Assembly: GCF_003589595.1 (NCBI RefSeq)
Contig: NW_020655550.1
Coordinates: 906,796 to 970,795, forward strand
DNA: 64,000 bases
Reading direction: 5' to 3'
From: Hyposmocoma kahamanoa
Lineage: Eukaryota; Arthropoda; Insecta; Lepidoptera; Cosmopterigidae
Shown here: positions 36,962 through 50,129 of the stretch, one piece after another
How positions within the stretch are numbered: the first letter of the stretch is position 1
Layout: every line of letters begins with the position of its first letter
Notes under the pieces: generated by a model
Databases searched by the model: none
Told to the model about the DNA's origin: nothing
What the model saw: the letters and a program-made list of their open reading frames with translations, nothing else
Translations under genes and position numbers: made by a program

Positions 36962-39900
36962 TCTAAATAAATGCATTCATACATTAAGTATCTACCACAC
37001 GAGAGCGATAGTTTATTAAAATCTGCTGTACCGACTCATAAATGTGCTCCTACATTGCTAATTCCAATAATACCACTTCTGACAAATTGTTCAACAGCGT
37101 TACAATGTAAACAGTAAAAACACAAAAACTTTGTGCCAATGGATTATGGACTAAACGACGTCTACATATTCCATCGTTTTTTATTCTTCTCCTTAAATGT
37201 ATCCTGTGCCCATCAGTCAGACGTATGTGGGTTAATAGAGACTAGTAATGGTTGCTACTACTTATCTATATCTACTAAATACGCATATATTTTTCGCCTT
37301 CGATGCGCATGAGCCAGTGTACGAAAACTGCGCTATTAATCTCGACCTTGCGGTGATGACGAGGAAGCAACCGCCTTTTAGTCGTACGAGGGTAAAAAAT
37401 TAATGTAAAGGTACATTAGGAAATTAAGTACACAATTAGACACCATTAGAGGTACTAACGTTTGCTTTGAGTTGGTAATCAGCTTATGTGACAGAGACTT
37501 TAATGTGTGACGAATTACAAACATTTGTGTTTTCAATGGTATGTCACATAGCAGATATATGATGGTACAAATTAATAATACTAATAAATACTAGGTAAAT
37601 ATAATATCAATATAACCATAAAATAATATAAAAAATAGAAGGAAAGGAAATGAAGGAAAAAATAAGACATTTTCTGCGATAGCCTATATCTTGGTACTGG
37701 TAAAGACCGAAGGACATCCAGTTTACAACTCTGTTGGTGGGTTAATGACGGGATATCGAGACATTGGACACACAGGCGTTGCTAATCTTGGCCAAGTAAA
37801 TCAGCAAAATCAGCGGAAAGCAAAGAAGAAGTTGTACGTACTGTGTGCCCAAGTCAGAAAGGGCTAGAGACGTTATATTTTTTTCTGACACGTAAATAAC
37901 TGAGCGTAACTTTTAACAGAGGTTTGAAGCAAAAACGTTTCAACGGTGAAATTGATCATGGAAAGGACACAAATGTTCAGAGTAAGCAACAAAAGTCGTA
38001 ATTAAATTTGGGGACGAGTTGACATAATTAGGTGATAAATAAATGACTTAAATTAAAATACTGCCACCTACGGTTTTATCTGGGAAAGGCGTACGGATAT
38101 TTCAAAGATTTTAGCGACTGTGTGTTCTGCATTTTAATATTGGGGTTCAGAAGATTAACATTATACACAATGTTAAAATAATACAAACTTGCGTTTTGAA
38201 AAATAGTCTCGATGACGATCGAACGGAACTCCCCTATGAGGTGTATTGAGTCATCGACAACGTTCTTAGTATCGCCGCTCAATGTAATCCAGGCCATGAT
38301 ATGGAATCCAGGCTCAATATTATGAAATTGGAATTTCGCTTTGCTATGGTTGGATGAACGGAGAAAAAGTAAGTAAGAATAGTATTTCTGTACATTAATT
38401 TTAATACGTTCACGGTAACTTGTAAATATTGTTTTATAATAAACGTTCAACATAAATCTTCTCTACAAAGACAATACGTAAAAATCAGGAAATTTTTAGA
38501 ACGTGTTCCAAGTAAGTTACACCCATGATATAAAGAAGTATATACTTATAAAACATCAACACATAGTAGCCCTTAATTTAATTACAATGATTGGAATAGT
38601 CTCTTAAGGGCTAGACGATTTCTTAAAAACACACCCTAAAACGAAAAATCCATAAATGGAGCTAACATGCGGAATAAAGTCGTTGAAATTTACCTGTGAC
38701 AGACTTACGCACAAAGGGTCACGAAAATTTTAATTTGTATTGGTTTGATTGGAACAGTGTTAGTTAGAAGTACACTACAATAGTCTACGCAATGTGAAAC
38801 TAGACCTCCGCCACTACGGGACACTTGATAGCAATAGCTATCAATTCCAAGTGATTCCCTGTATTTCTAACTACCAGTAATAATAAATTTTAAGTGAAAG
38901 AAAGGAAAAACCGTGTGAACAAACAATGTTGATCAGGAAACCATTAAGCATTATGAGTAATGATCGCGATTGCCACTGAGCCCGCCACAATAGTCCCAAC
39001 CATTAGTCGTCAGCCTTGACCTGTTCCAAGACTAAAGTTTATTCATGTTCACATTTTTTTCTCTGCGTTTCAAGTTTTTCTATTGGTTATATGGGGTGTT
39101 ATTTTATTTCAAAATTAGCTATTACACAATAAAGTGTTTTCATACCAACTAATGATTTGTTAAAGATAGTAAAAGTTGTTCTTACCGATAGTTCAAATCC
39201 GTCGCTTAAATTAATTTGTTTATTATTATTATTATTAATCCCTGATACTTTTTAGGTTTATTCCTATTTTTAATTGGTTTAAGTTTAGATCGTAACACTA
39301 AAAGTCTTGATCCAATCTATTTACCTAATATACTTAACCTTTATCAATTACTGTACGTTTATTAAGTATTTCTTGCGCATATCTACTTTGGCAAATTAAT
39401 CCCATTCAAACATTCCATTGTTAAGTTCGCTCTAAAGTACCTCGAGTGACTTTTAAAATAAATAAACAAAATGTTTCTCTCTGTGGGTGAAGTGCAAGAA
39501 GTGTCTAACCGAGGTCGTTGGTCGACACCGCTCTGAGACACAATAGTGCTCTCATTAGTACGCTGTTTGCATACACTAATTATTGCGACACGACAGGACA
39601 CTGGAGACACTTTACGCCGATCTACACTATGTCCGAGCTGTTGGGTGCATCATTATTTTTCAAAAATTGTGGGAATAATATTCAGATACGTTAGATAGTG
39701 TAGTTCATAAATTTCTTTTTTTAATCGTAATCTGCTAGATATTATTATAGACACTAATAATTGTACGAGGTACGTACCCCCTATGTAAAAAAGAAAAAAG
39801 AAATACCTACTAATTTTAGCAAAATGTAGTATGATTTTTTTAAAAACATTATATTATAAAAAAATAAAACCATATCTCGCGAGTTTTTCGCCGTAAGATG

Positions 39901-40030
39901 ATTGCGATTTCACGTAGAACCACATCTGGCGTTCTTTTCACCGTCGCACTGCCATGCCTCCAGAAACTGTCAAACATACTTACACACGAAATCCGTGGGA
40001 ACAAATATTTTAAGAACAGTACAGAGTACT
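36962..40030. other. AT-rich intronic stretch
   Basis: A 125-codon minus ORF (38076-38453) has no domain I recognise. An imperfect inverted repeat spans about 38761-38876 (TAGTTAGAA/TTCTAACTA outside, TTGATAGC/GCTATCAA inside). Confidence 0.45.
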
Positions 40031-40491
40031 AAAAAAACCGACCTCAAAAGTACGTGGAATTACATATAATTACCAAGTTTTATTGAAATCGGTTACGGGA
40101 AAGTGCGCAAACCCAGTTTCATCCCCTAGTTCGCCACTATATGGAACTTGACACAGGAGATAATAAAAATCGGCTCTCACTACTCAAAGTATATTGAGAT
40201 AAAAACGCCTTAAGTTGGAGAATAGCAAATTCAACCATTAAAATAATTGCTATTTATAATAAAATTTAGGCGCTATTTATAAAAATGAATCTTCAAGCGT
40301 GAACAGCCAGACTTAGAGGTGGATGATTTTCTTCAAAATTTAGTGGGACCACTATGGAGTACCCTCTTTCCAACAAAAAAGAATCATGAAAATCGGTTCA
40401 AGAATACCGGAGTTATCGCGTAACATACATACAAAAAAAAGAAAAAACATTCGAATTGAGAACCTCTCCCTTTTTTGAAGTCGGTTAAAAA
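40031..40491. mobile_element. ~460-bp interspersed repeat with inverted ends
   Basis: The left end AAAAAAACCGACCTCAAAAG and the right end TTTTTTGAAGTCGGTTAAAA are inverted repeats (core ACCGACYTCAAAA). The interior GGAGTACCCTCTTTCCAACA, AAATCGGTTCAAGAATACC and GAATTGAGAACCTCTCCC resembles a very common lepidopteran repeat as I remember it. It is non-coding and non-autonomous; superfamily uncertain. Confidence 0.6.
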
Positions 40492-42769
40492 CTGAACAAT
40501 GTTTGACGTACAAGTTTTTCAAAAATATCAAATTCATAGATCCTGACCATCTAATCAATATTCAGTCGAAAATTTTCAAAAAGTGTTATATAAGTACGTG
40601 TTACTTCATGTCAAAGTTCACATACTCTGCCATAACGAGGTCTAGGTGGTGATTGTTAGGAATTTGTGTCTATCGCGGTGTGATATGAAGCAAATTGCTC
40701 CTCGAGGCCGCGTTTAGCATTGCGGCCGACTGTACTGGCTATCATAATCAACTTGTTACAAGCGGGGCATGTTACATACAGCCCTCACCCTAGAACTACT
40801 TGCACTGTTGAAATTAAACAAAGAGCAAATTTAATATTTACCTATATGATGTGAGTGGCTACGGAAGTTTATCATATAATATTTATTTTATTTTATTTAT
40901 ATATTATATATACATATATATATAGTGACCAAAAAATATCTGAATAATTTAACTGCACATACGAATACTCTGAAGAACATATCTTTTCGCTCACTCACTA
41001 ACTCGGTGCTGTGTGGTAAATCTATGAAAATCTATACCAGAACATACCAGGATAACATAAACATGCAGTAGTAATAAAGCTTTCGGTGTGGTTACATGGT
41101 ATTAGAATTTATAGAACGCGCTACGAGAAAGATACAGGAATGCCCCATACGTAGTAATGCGAGTGCCGTGTACAGCATACAGCCGATACGCTGTTGCGGT
41201 TTCTATGCAACAGTCCTTCGATAATGCCTTAAGGCATGAGAAACCTTTCAACTACCTACACACTATTCGGTTCTACAGAACGTGTATATGAACAAGCAGA
41301 AGCAGTTACAAAGAAATTCCCAAGGCATAAACCTTAGACGTGGTATAATGTGGTACAATCCAAATTAAATTAGTCTATAAAAAATATCAATGTTACTCAA
41401 ACATAATATTGCACGTAGTGGCTGGGTAACAAGTTAGATATTCACATTATAAATCATAAAATAGTAATTTCAATAAATTATTACATATTTAAACTTTGTC
41501 TGGTGGCAAGCTAGCGTCCTCGCAAAGTTGAGTAGATAGAACACACTTTAAAAAAAGTGTTCAGTGTGTTCTTTGTTTTGAATCATTTTCAGGTCAGTTT
41601 TCTGTTTGTCTGTGGTTTTCTCTATCTAATATCGGAGGCAATTTTTATTACTCAAATATTCTACAATATTATCATGTAGTATTCTTTAATACTCGAGTGT
41701 ACTAACCTGAAATATTATTTAATGGTTTAAGACAATATACTTGAACACTTAAATAATAAAAAATGGCCACCGACATTAGGTAGAGGATACTAACCTGAAA
41801 ATTACCCATTTATAAGCCACTACTTAACACTAAACTTGAGCAGCCAATTTGCCTTTGGCTTACACCACACTGAACCCGTATATTGGAAAATTGTCTAAAT
41901 TATTGGCTGCCTCCGTAACGGCCGCAGCGTGGGAAAACAAGAGAGTTTTCACTAGAAATAATACCCAAACAGTGCTACCACAGCTTGTTTTGATAATAAT
42001 GTTTTAACTATTTCCGCGTTAAAATTTTAGAACGGTCGTTATAATAATTTCTTGTTTGCATATCTTGTCTTATTTTCGAGTGTTTGATTTGTTTTGTGAA
42101 TTGCACGCTTGAATCCCTCCTTAGTTATGTAGTGCTGAAACATCCAAAAAATTAGTATGTTCACTCAACTCTCGTACGCAAATGTAAACGACATTCTAAC
42201 ACACCATTCGCTTTGTTTTTAGAGTTTATCGATTCACGAAAGTCACATGAAGTGCAGACCCTTATATAAATAAAGAAGTTAGGAATTGGAAGAATTCTAC
42301 AAACCAAGGCGGTAATGCTTCACTTTCCCATGCACATGCGCATTTGTTTGTCTTATTTATTTCAGAACTATTATTTTGTTTTACTGAGCTCTGTGAAGAC
42401 TTCGTTTAAATTTTAAAGCTTTGTTTAATTCTTTTAATTATTTCATAATTAGACTGTACACACTAAACTCACCTTAGTTGACATCCGTTCCTAGAAGTGC
42501 GCTATATAATAGGTAGATATAGAAAATTATCTAAATATATATAAGAAGGAGAATTAAGAACTCCATCAGCGACGACTAAAAACAACATCATTGTCGGTAG
42601 CTCCTTTTACCACGATAGCAAGCATTATAGCGTATGCCACCGATACATATATTATATGAAGTAGTATCTGTATGTTCTAGTAATACTACTTAATATAATA
42701 TATAAGGATGTCACACAAATTATAAATTAAGTTATAAATACAACTTTCTGTTTAACTTTAAAAAGTTTG
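40492..42769. other. AT-rich intronic stretch, nothing recognised
   Basis: AT microsatellite near 40885-40925; no genes or known repeats identified. Confidence 0.5.
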
Positions 42770-42908
42770 AATTAGTAATACAAAGATTGAACTTCGAGTA
42801 AATTAAATAAATTCGAATAATTTAAGATGAATTCCTTCGATCTGGCTGAATTCGAACCAACGTTTTCCAGCAAACCGTGGCAGACTCTATGCCAACTAAG
42901 CTTAAAAA
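42770..42908 (-). repeat. SINE family B copy
   Basis: The reverse complement has CTTAGTTGGCATAGAGTCTG (A box), AACGTTGGTTCGAATTCAGC (B box) and CAGATCGAAGGAATTC. It lies ~90 bp from a forward copy at 42990, forming an inverted pair. Confidence 0.65.
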
Positions 42909-42989
42909 ACTTAAAAAAATACAATTATTAAAGCGACATCTCTAGTCAGTTGCTGTAAGCTCTAAAGGTACCTGCTTGAGTGAAGAAAT

Positions 42990-43150
42990 AGATTTCTCAC
43001 AGATGACGCTATGACAAATAAGTTGTTAATGGCATAGCGACTGGCACGGTTTGATGAAAGACGTCGGTTCGAATCGGACGGTCGGTTGAATTAATAATTA
43101 TACCAAAGTAATAGTGATCAAAACATCGTGACATTCAATAAAAAAATAAT
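42990..43150 (+). repeat. SINE family B copy
   Basis: GATTTCTCACAGATGACGCT, CGACTGGCACGGTTTGATG and GACGTCGGTTCGAATCGGAC (B box) are followed by AATTAATAATTATACCAAAG and ACATTCAATAAAA. An internal deletion removes part of the middle. Confidence 0.65.
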
Positions 43151-43744
43151 AATAAAGTGTTTATCACTAAAATATGAAGAAAAGAAATTCGGTGAGCACA
43201 GCGTGCACAGACACAAAACATCGCGTGCGCCGCTATATTAGCTAATAAGTGATCCGCAAGCAGGCATTGATCTGCTCTTTTGTGCCACTGATTGACGCCT
43301 TTGGCTACCCAAAGGGCCGCGATTTCATATTTACTCTCTTTTTGGCGTGGGAGCTCTCATTTACGAGTCGTACCTTTCCCCATTTCCGCGAATTACCGAA
43401 ATGTGAATAGCACATTGTGTGCCAAAAATATATTTCTGCCAGTTTTGATATTCCTCATAAATGGAAATTGTAGTAATGATCCCCTCTTGTTAAGTCTCAG
43501 TTTTTATTGGAAGTAGATTCAAAAGAAATAAAATCAGAAAAATGGATAATTATGAACATAAACTCATCAAAAATTTCATCTGAACAGAAATTGTAAAAAC
43601 GATATAGTAAGGATTTAAAACCATCAGATTCTTATAGCAAATATGTCCAGTAAAGATCAAGAAGCGCCTTAGATATCTTATCATGGAGTAAGCGATTACT
43701 ACCGCGGGGCAAAGGGCAAGTATAGCTGCCCCACCTGCCCCGTC

Positions 43745-43840
43745 AGCTAAATAACAAGGACCGTAGCGCATTCGGACGGACGGCTTGTGGTTGTAAGGTC
43801 ACAGGTTCAAACCAAATAACCTGCGCTAAATGTGTGTTAA
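43745..43840 (+). repeat. tRNA-like sequence, possible SINE head
   Basis: GGACCGTAGCGCATTCGGAC and GTCACAGGTTCAAACC (B-box-like) are spaced as in Pol III promoters, but no closed acceptor stem can be formed. No other copy was seen in the window. Confidence 0.3.
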
Positions 43841-45871
43841 ACGTGTTTTGTGATGCCGTATGAAATTGGCTTCAAATTTAGGCGCAATTTTAAGAAATAT
43901 TAGGCGCAGATGCCTCAAATATCTGTTATTTCATTTCAACACTTATCTCCTACTTTCTGTAGTGAATTCTGGAGCCCTTTATTTAATCACCTTAGGCATT
44001 TTTATTATCGAATTTTCGAGAATTGAATAAAATTTGATACAACAGCCAATTCTCGTAGTGATTACAGTACATGCGCGGGCGCACCTCGCGCGCCTGACCA
44101 ATGACTTGTATTAACATTATGAATAACCCACTGCGATGTGACTACACACTGACGTTTCCCGACATGGTCTCTTTAACATTTTCTTAAAATCTCGTAGGAG
44201 ATAATTAAAATCGCAAGACTCAGCGTTTTAAAGTAATTGTTTTACTATTAACATTAAAATTATAAAGAAGAAGAATACCGTCGGAAAACAATATGTCACT
44301 CAACATTTAAATCATCATTATACTCAGTATGGTTTATTAAAAATGTTTCACAAATAAAGAAGTCCATATTAAGTGCAGTTGTATAAAAACCATGAGCTAT
44401 TAAAAAACATTTGTAACACACCCAAATGTCATGTAATAAAAAAATATTCACAGCATTATAGTGTTAATTTATACAAACATAAAAAAGATGAATTAGGCAA
44501 ATCGAAAACTAACCACTGTCAACTAATAAATTATTAGACGAAAAAAAAACAATATTCAATGCTATACTTCATCAATGTTTAGAAACTGGAATTTATTTAC
44601 ATAATTATTTGGTAACAACAGAACATTTAATTACTTGACATAGAATTAAGTATCCGTTTTGAATTAATTCTGAGTCTACCAAATAAGTTGGATAGAGCCA
44701 AAATTATAAAAGCAGGTTACATGTCGTGGATAGATATTAATACAATTTGGATAAATAACCTGTTCACCATTTTTAAGACTTTACGTTGACCCTTTATTAT
44801 AAAATTAGTGAATTATAAAAAGCATCGAGTATATAACCAGAAATAGAGACGAAATGTAATTTAATTTGTTCGAAAACTATTCTACCAAATCATTACGATG
44901 ACAAATGCGATCCGATTGGCCACCCCGAATTCGAAATAATTGACGGATGTCGACAATTGTTTCACTTCAAATCGACCAGTTTTACTTGAACTTTGCTATA
45001 ATAGACGAAAATTGCTAAATTACATATTCAATATTTAATTACCGATGAATTGTGATTCCGCTTGTTTTGTAATTAGATGTTTCGCTGTTTTTCCCACACC
45101 ACCGAATGGAACAGCCCTCATTGTTAGAGATATTATCTTTATTACAATAAATACAGAATATTTTTGGAATATACGGGGACGTACACACAGGTCTGTTGGC
45201 GCTGTATTATTTCAGTTTTCTAATGTGTTATTTCAGCACAAACGAGTTTTGATATTTAAAAGTTGACATAAGGTCCGTTTACCTGATGAGTTGCCACGGA
45301 TGGATGACCCTCATTTCGTCTCTATTTCTGGTTATATACTCAATGATAAAAACTAAAGACTATATATAATAATTGATAGTTACGTTTGTTGAATGACACA
45401 AATTTTATAAAATAGAATCAAAAACAATTTTAAAATTAAAATATTAATGGTATAAATTAAGAAATTACTTAGAAAGAAACGCGTTATTCAGGCATTATCT
45501 TGACATAAATAATAAATTATAGGACATAAAATTGTGCTCTGTAATTGATAAAATAACACACGTAAAATCAAATCACTGGATGTAGTCACAAATGGATGTA
45601 GCCCGCATAGAGCCAGCGAAGTAAACTACGGTCTATTAGACAACTTCTTCTTTTTCTTAACAATTAAGTTAGTGAAATACAACTCATTCAAGAAGCCTAA
45701 AGCGGAACTGAGTGGAGTCCAAGATCTTTGTTGGGCTTACAATTCAGTATAATTCGCATCAGAAGCCGAACGAGCTTTCGGCTTCTGATGGTGCATTGAA
45801 CAATGCAGATTGTTAACAGTAATCAACACAATAACAAGTTACCAAAAGTATGAAATTTATTAGTAGCAGTA
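43841..45871. other. AT-rich intronic stretch
   Basis: Only the hairpin at 45758-45790 is noted; no gene or known repeat. Confidence 0.5.
45758..45790. repeat. GC-rich hairpin
   Basis: CATCAGAAGCCGA and TCGGCTTCTGATG form 13 perfect pairs around an 8-nt loop (ACGAGCTT). It stands out against AT-rich flanks. No downstream T-run or gene link is seen. Confidence 0.6.
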
Positions 45872-46149
45872 ATGAATCCTTATGAAAGAGGTCGTCCAGG
45901 GAAGTACTGCCGCCTTACCTATTTCTACCGCCAAGTAGTAATGGTCACATTATCGTGGAACACAGTTTTGAAATTACAGGCACATAAGACTTGTCAACTT
46001 ATGTTTCAGGATGACGGGAGCAGTGGCGGTGCCGCCAAATCTTTATGATTTAAAGCTCTGAGTAACACTACAACTGTTATGCGCAGGCGTGTGGTTTACT
46101 ACCAGGCGCACGACTTGTTCGTCCCGTCACTTGGTATTATAAAAAAAAT
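45872..46149 (+). mobile_element. Family A retroposon copy
   Basis: It contains GTCGTCCAGGGAAGTACTGC, a CCGCCAAGTAGTAATGG segment and the tail GTCACTTGGTATTATAAAAA. A small internal deletion relative to the 12.8-kb copy lies near 45960. Confidence 0.75.
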
Positions 46150-47404
46150 TAAAACTGTGTACAAAAATCACACACTACACACATTACACTTCAGTGACAA
46201 ACTCAAGGTTAATTCACAATATTAGGTGATATATAGCCATTTTACCTTTATTTCTCATACAATAAAATTTTTATTGATCGATTTGAAGTAATGACTATCA
46301 TTGAAAATTGTTTGAAATGAATGTGGAACTAATTTTGTAAGAGCTTTTGTAACATATATATTACGGTACACCGTAAGCCGAACGTATAGCGCCAAGTCAA
46401 GATCAGCTGCTACACTTATGTGGAGTAACAAAGTAATCAAAACCCGGTTTAATTTTGGCAAAGTACAAAAGACACAATTTGACATCCTATAATTTACTAG
46501 TGCAGCCCTGTATGAAGCGAACAAAACCTTATAATTGACTATGACGAACTATGCACAGAAGGTCTTTCTCCACACTATTATATATTAATGTAGATTGTGT
46601 TGATTCAGTAACTGGGAATTGTTGAGCTACTGCAAAAAAACAAGTGCTCTAAGTTGCACTTTGCTGTCCGTCACAAAATGTACCAACATCTATCGAAAAT
46701 AAATTCGGGTTCAGACTATATAAATTTAAAGTCATCTCTCCAGGTGCAACTGAACCCGGGACTTAATGCGACTCAAATTTAATTATTTTTGACAAGCAAA
46801 CCAGTCTCGGGTTCACATTTGGGCTCATTCGGGTTCGGTTGCAACTTTAAACCAACCCCGGGTTCAGATGCTACAAACCCCAATTCAGTAAGTCTATTCG
46901 AAACATTACAGCTGTCGAAAAAACGTTATCGAATTCCTTGCAGTTTTTTGTTTCAAAGCTTGGTTGCTTGAAATGGTCCTTAGCTTTATTTCACCAACCA
47001 AATAATTCTGCCTGGTAATAAAACTTCGAAATTTAAAATAAATCGTCCCGACGTCATTTGCGCATCATCACATTCGCGACAGTTTGTTAATGACCAAACA
47101 TAGACCAAATAAATTCTAGTGATAATGACTATACGAAGAAAATACTGAATCCAAAGAAAAATTTGAAACTTGAAAGATTTTACAGCTAGATGACATCGAA
47201 TTCGTTTCGATTGCACATCGTTTCGACGGCGATGATAACAGCACATTAAAATCCAGGAACAAAGTCTTGCGCTCAAATTATCAGAATAGACGTGCTAAGG
47301 CAAAATTTTGGTTGTTTTGATGTAATAAGTAACAAGTACAACGGCTATAAATAAAATAAAATAATAATAGTTTTTAAAATAATTGCGGAATTCAAGGGTT
47401 CGGT
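46150..47404. other. AT-rich intronic stretch, nothing recognised
   Basis: Short ORFs of 60-96 codons on both strands lack recognisable motifs. Confidence 0.5.
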
Positions 47405-47570
47405 TTTGAAAGTCAAAGTCAAAGAATCATTTATTCCATAGGTAAAATAAATTTACAATTGAATACGTCATATTTAAACTACTGCTCGTTCACTACGCTG
47501 ACTTCCCTGAGAAGAACGAGCAAGAAACTCTAGGGATTGGTCTTTTTAAATAAACTTAAATGCTGTGGCA
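47405..47570 (-). repeat. Jockey-type LINE 3' UTR end
   Basis: The reverse complement contains CTAGAGTTTCTTGCTCGTTC and ends ACCTATGGAATAAATGATT with GACTTT repeats, the form of a LINE 3' end with polyadenylation-like AATAAA. It lies where the 3' end of the 47.8-51.4 kb LINE is expected. A ~62-bp piece of a related end is inserted at 54459-54520. Confidence 0.6.
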
Positions 47571-47603
47571 TACACTTCGTATCAAATATTATGGATATCT
47601 TTT

Positions 47604-47804
47604 GTTTTTATATAATATCAAGTTACGGGACTGCAACTGTACATAACAGTTTCAGCACCACTCAGAGCTTCAAATCGCAAATCCCGTCACCCTGAGACAT
47701 AAGTTGACAAGTCCCATGTACCTGTAATTTCACCAGCACCCTTACCCTTCATAACCGAAATGCAGTAATGTTAACATTACTGCTTGGCGGCAGAAATAGG
47801 TAAG
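47604..47804 (-). mobile_element. Family A retroposon inserted in the Jockey-like LINE
   Basis: A truncated copy of the ~300-bp family A (see 12848-13145). It begins at CTTACCTATTTCTGCC and ends in the ATATTAT-plus-A tail. Both flanks appear to belong to the same minus-strand LINE. GATA occurs at both junctions, a possible short target duplication. Confidence 0.65.
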
Positions 47805-49270
47805 TATCGTATAATAAAGTATCTTCTTTCTCATTGAAATTATGTATATTTTTATAGTCATATAAAATATTCGAGTAAATGTACTGTGATGCCACAGTCA
47901 TGATACCAGTCTCCATAAACTTTTCTCTGAGAGAAACCCGAGGGCCTAGACGGTTCACAGAACGAATCGCTCGTTTATGCAATACAAATGTGGTTTGAAT
48001 ATCTGCCGCTTTACCCCACATGAGAATCCTGTAGGACATATGGAAGTAACTAAAGTAAACTAGTCTAGTGGTACTAACATCGGTAAGCTCACGTATTCTG
48101 CGGACTGCGAATGCAGCGGAGCTTAATCTGCTGGCTAGGGAAGATATATGTGGAAACCATTGAAATTTACCATCAAAGGTCACTCCCAAGAAGACTGCTT
48201 TATTGACAAGGTCTAACTTTTCTCCGTTTATTTCTATGCTTGGACTAGTCGATTTTACGTTAGGTAATCCAAATTTAGCACATTTTGGTTTCTTGGCATT
48301 AAGCAATAAATTGTTAGCATTAAACTAATAAACTACCTTTGAGAGGGTTTCATTCATATGGTCACAGTTAATGTCATGCCTGTCTGTTTTAAAAATCAAG
48401 GACGTGTCGTCAGCAAACAATACTATTTCGAGATGACGAGACAAGTTCCGCCGCCTTACCATTTACACCGTAATATTGAAGCTTTCTAATAAGAGTAATA
48501 TGGTTAATGCAATCAAATGCCTTTGAGAGGTCTCATAAAATACCAACAGCGTTCTGGGACCTTTCCCAAGCATCAAAGATGTGTTTTAGTAACGCTATCC
48601 CCGCATCGCTAGTCGATCTACCACTACTAAAACCCGTATTATTCACTATGAAAAATATGATTCCTACCGAAATAGGACAGTAATTGAGTCAGCTTAACCT
48701 TCTCGAATATTTTACTTAAAGCTGGTAAAATTGAAATGGGCCTGTAGTTGCTAGGATCAACTTTCATACCGCTTTTGAATATGGGAATAACCTTGCTGTA
48801 TTTCATTAAATCGGGAAATACACCATCGTCAACGCACCTATTGAAGCAACAGCTAAATGTGGGGAAATTGGATCAATAACTGAGTCTATAACTTTAGTTG
48901 ATATGCTCCAGAGACCTTTAGTTTTTTACCATGTATTGATTTAAAAGTTTTTATGATGTCTTGTGGATTAACATGACGCAAATTAAATCAACTACCACAA
49001 ACGTTAACATTTTCCTTTAGGAGATCAATAGCAAGAGAAAGGGGGGGAATTAAACGATTCTGCAGTGTTCACAGCAATTTCCGAAAAGAAGGATTCAAAA
49101 GCTTGGGCTACCTTGTCTTTAGATTTTATAAGTTTGCCGTTTAATTCTAAAACTATATCTGTATCGTGTTGTTTAACCCTGCCTGACTCTATATTTATTA
49201 TGCCCCAAGGAGTTTTAGATTTATTTATCGGTTGTCTAATTTTGTCGGTGTGAAACTTAACCTTAGCACC
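47805..49270 (-). pseudogene. LINE ORF2 reverse-transcriptase remnant with internal deletion
   Basis: Minus-strand blocks are VIPIFKSGMK, NYRPISILPALSK, AFDCINHITLIRKLQYYGVN, then directly VLFADDTSLIF and NANNLLLNAKKPKCAKF leading into a 170-residue C-terminal frame. The stretch that should hold the GVPQGS motif between YYGVN and FADD is missing, so roughly 80 residues are deleted. The C-terminal frame runs into an inserted family A copy, giving a chance LFLPPSSNVNIT tail. Confidence 0.8.
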
Positions 49271-49603
49271 TACACATACTTTTTAAAATATTTTTGGATA
49301 ATTTCTAACATATTCTATAAAATTGGAATTAGTATTATAAGTTTTCATAGCATATAGCTCATACAAACAAGACCTACTCTTATGAATACCTACTGTTGCC
49401 CAGTCGTTGAATTTAGTCTCTCTATGGAAAGTTATTGTTTTCGGTTTAAATACATTATCAAATTCATTTTTAAAGTATTTGGAATCTCCGGTATATGGAG
49501 TAGGGAATTTAAACTATTGCCGATATTATTTTGAAATCTAATGATTCATTCTGTGGTAATCGGTCTGCAGAGAAATTGGTCTACCTTCTTGCTCATTTTA
49601 CAA

Positions 49604-50065
49604 TTAAAAGAAGCCTTGGTCACTATGGCCTGATCTTAAGCAATTAATTATTGATTTTGACACTGCGTCTGTGTTACAAAAGATGTTATCAATACAAGTA
49701 GAAGAGGAAGCAGTGATGCGAGTTGGTTCTAAGAAAAGATTAGTCAAGTTGAAACTTTTTAATAAATTAATGAGTCTTACAGAAGTAGAACAGTTTTCCA
49801 ACAGGTTTACATTGAAATGTCCACATATTACTACGTTTTTTGGTTGGAAACATTTTTTAAATTTTAAGTTACGTTTAATAATAATCATAGATCCGCCTCT
49901 ACATATGTTGTTTCTTATGAACGAACTGGCTATTACATAATTTTCTATGTTGTTAATTGCTTCGTAGTCTTTCAACCAGTGTTCTGTAATACAAAACACG
50001 TCAACGGAAATATGGTGTAAAAAGAATTATTTCTAATGTTTTGACAGAAAAGTTTTGAATATTTT
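49604..50065 (-). pseudogene. LINE ORF2 endonuclease (EEP-type) remnant
   Basis: The minus strand reads HQNIQNFSVKTLE, then after a frameshift CITEHWL, VVICGHFNVNLL, a TCIDNIF segment and SGHSDQ. These match the catalytic blocks of APE-like LINE endonucleases (HQNI, TEHW, GDFN, SDH). The GDFN block reads GHFN, so an aspartate is lost, and a frameshift lies near 50000. The domain precedes the RT remnant in the expected order. Confidence 0.75.
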
Positions 50066-50129
50066 GATGTACTACATGGAAACGATTGACTTTTCTGTTG
50101 TCGTGTTTATCAGCTTAAATTATGGTTAG

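Noticed and set aside
38076..38453. 125-codon minus ORF
   Set aside because: No family resemblance, no splice context or codon bias seen; left as an unidentified chance ORF.
38761..38876. microRNA precursor candidate
   Set aside because: The inner loop is only 4 nt and the arms are broken by large bulges; not a convincing pre-miRNA.
47749..47804. LFLPPSSNVNIT as the true C-terminus of the LINE protein
   Set aside because: The same peptide frame appears in an independent family A copy at 54.3 kb, so here it is read-through into an inserted repeat.
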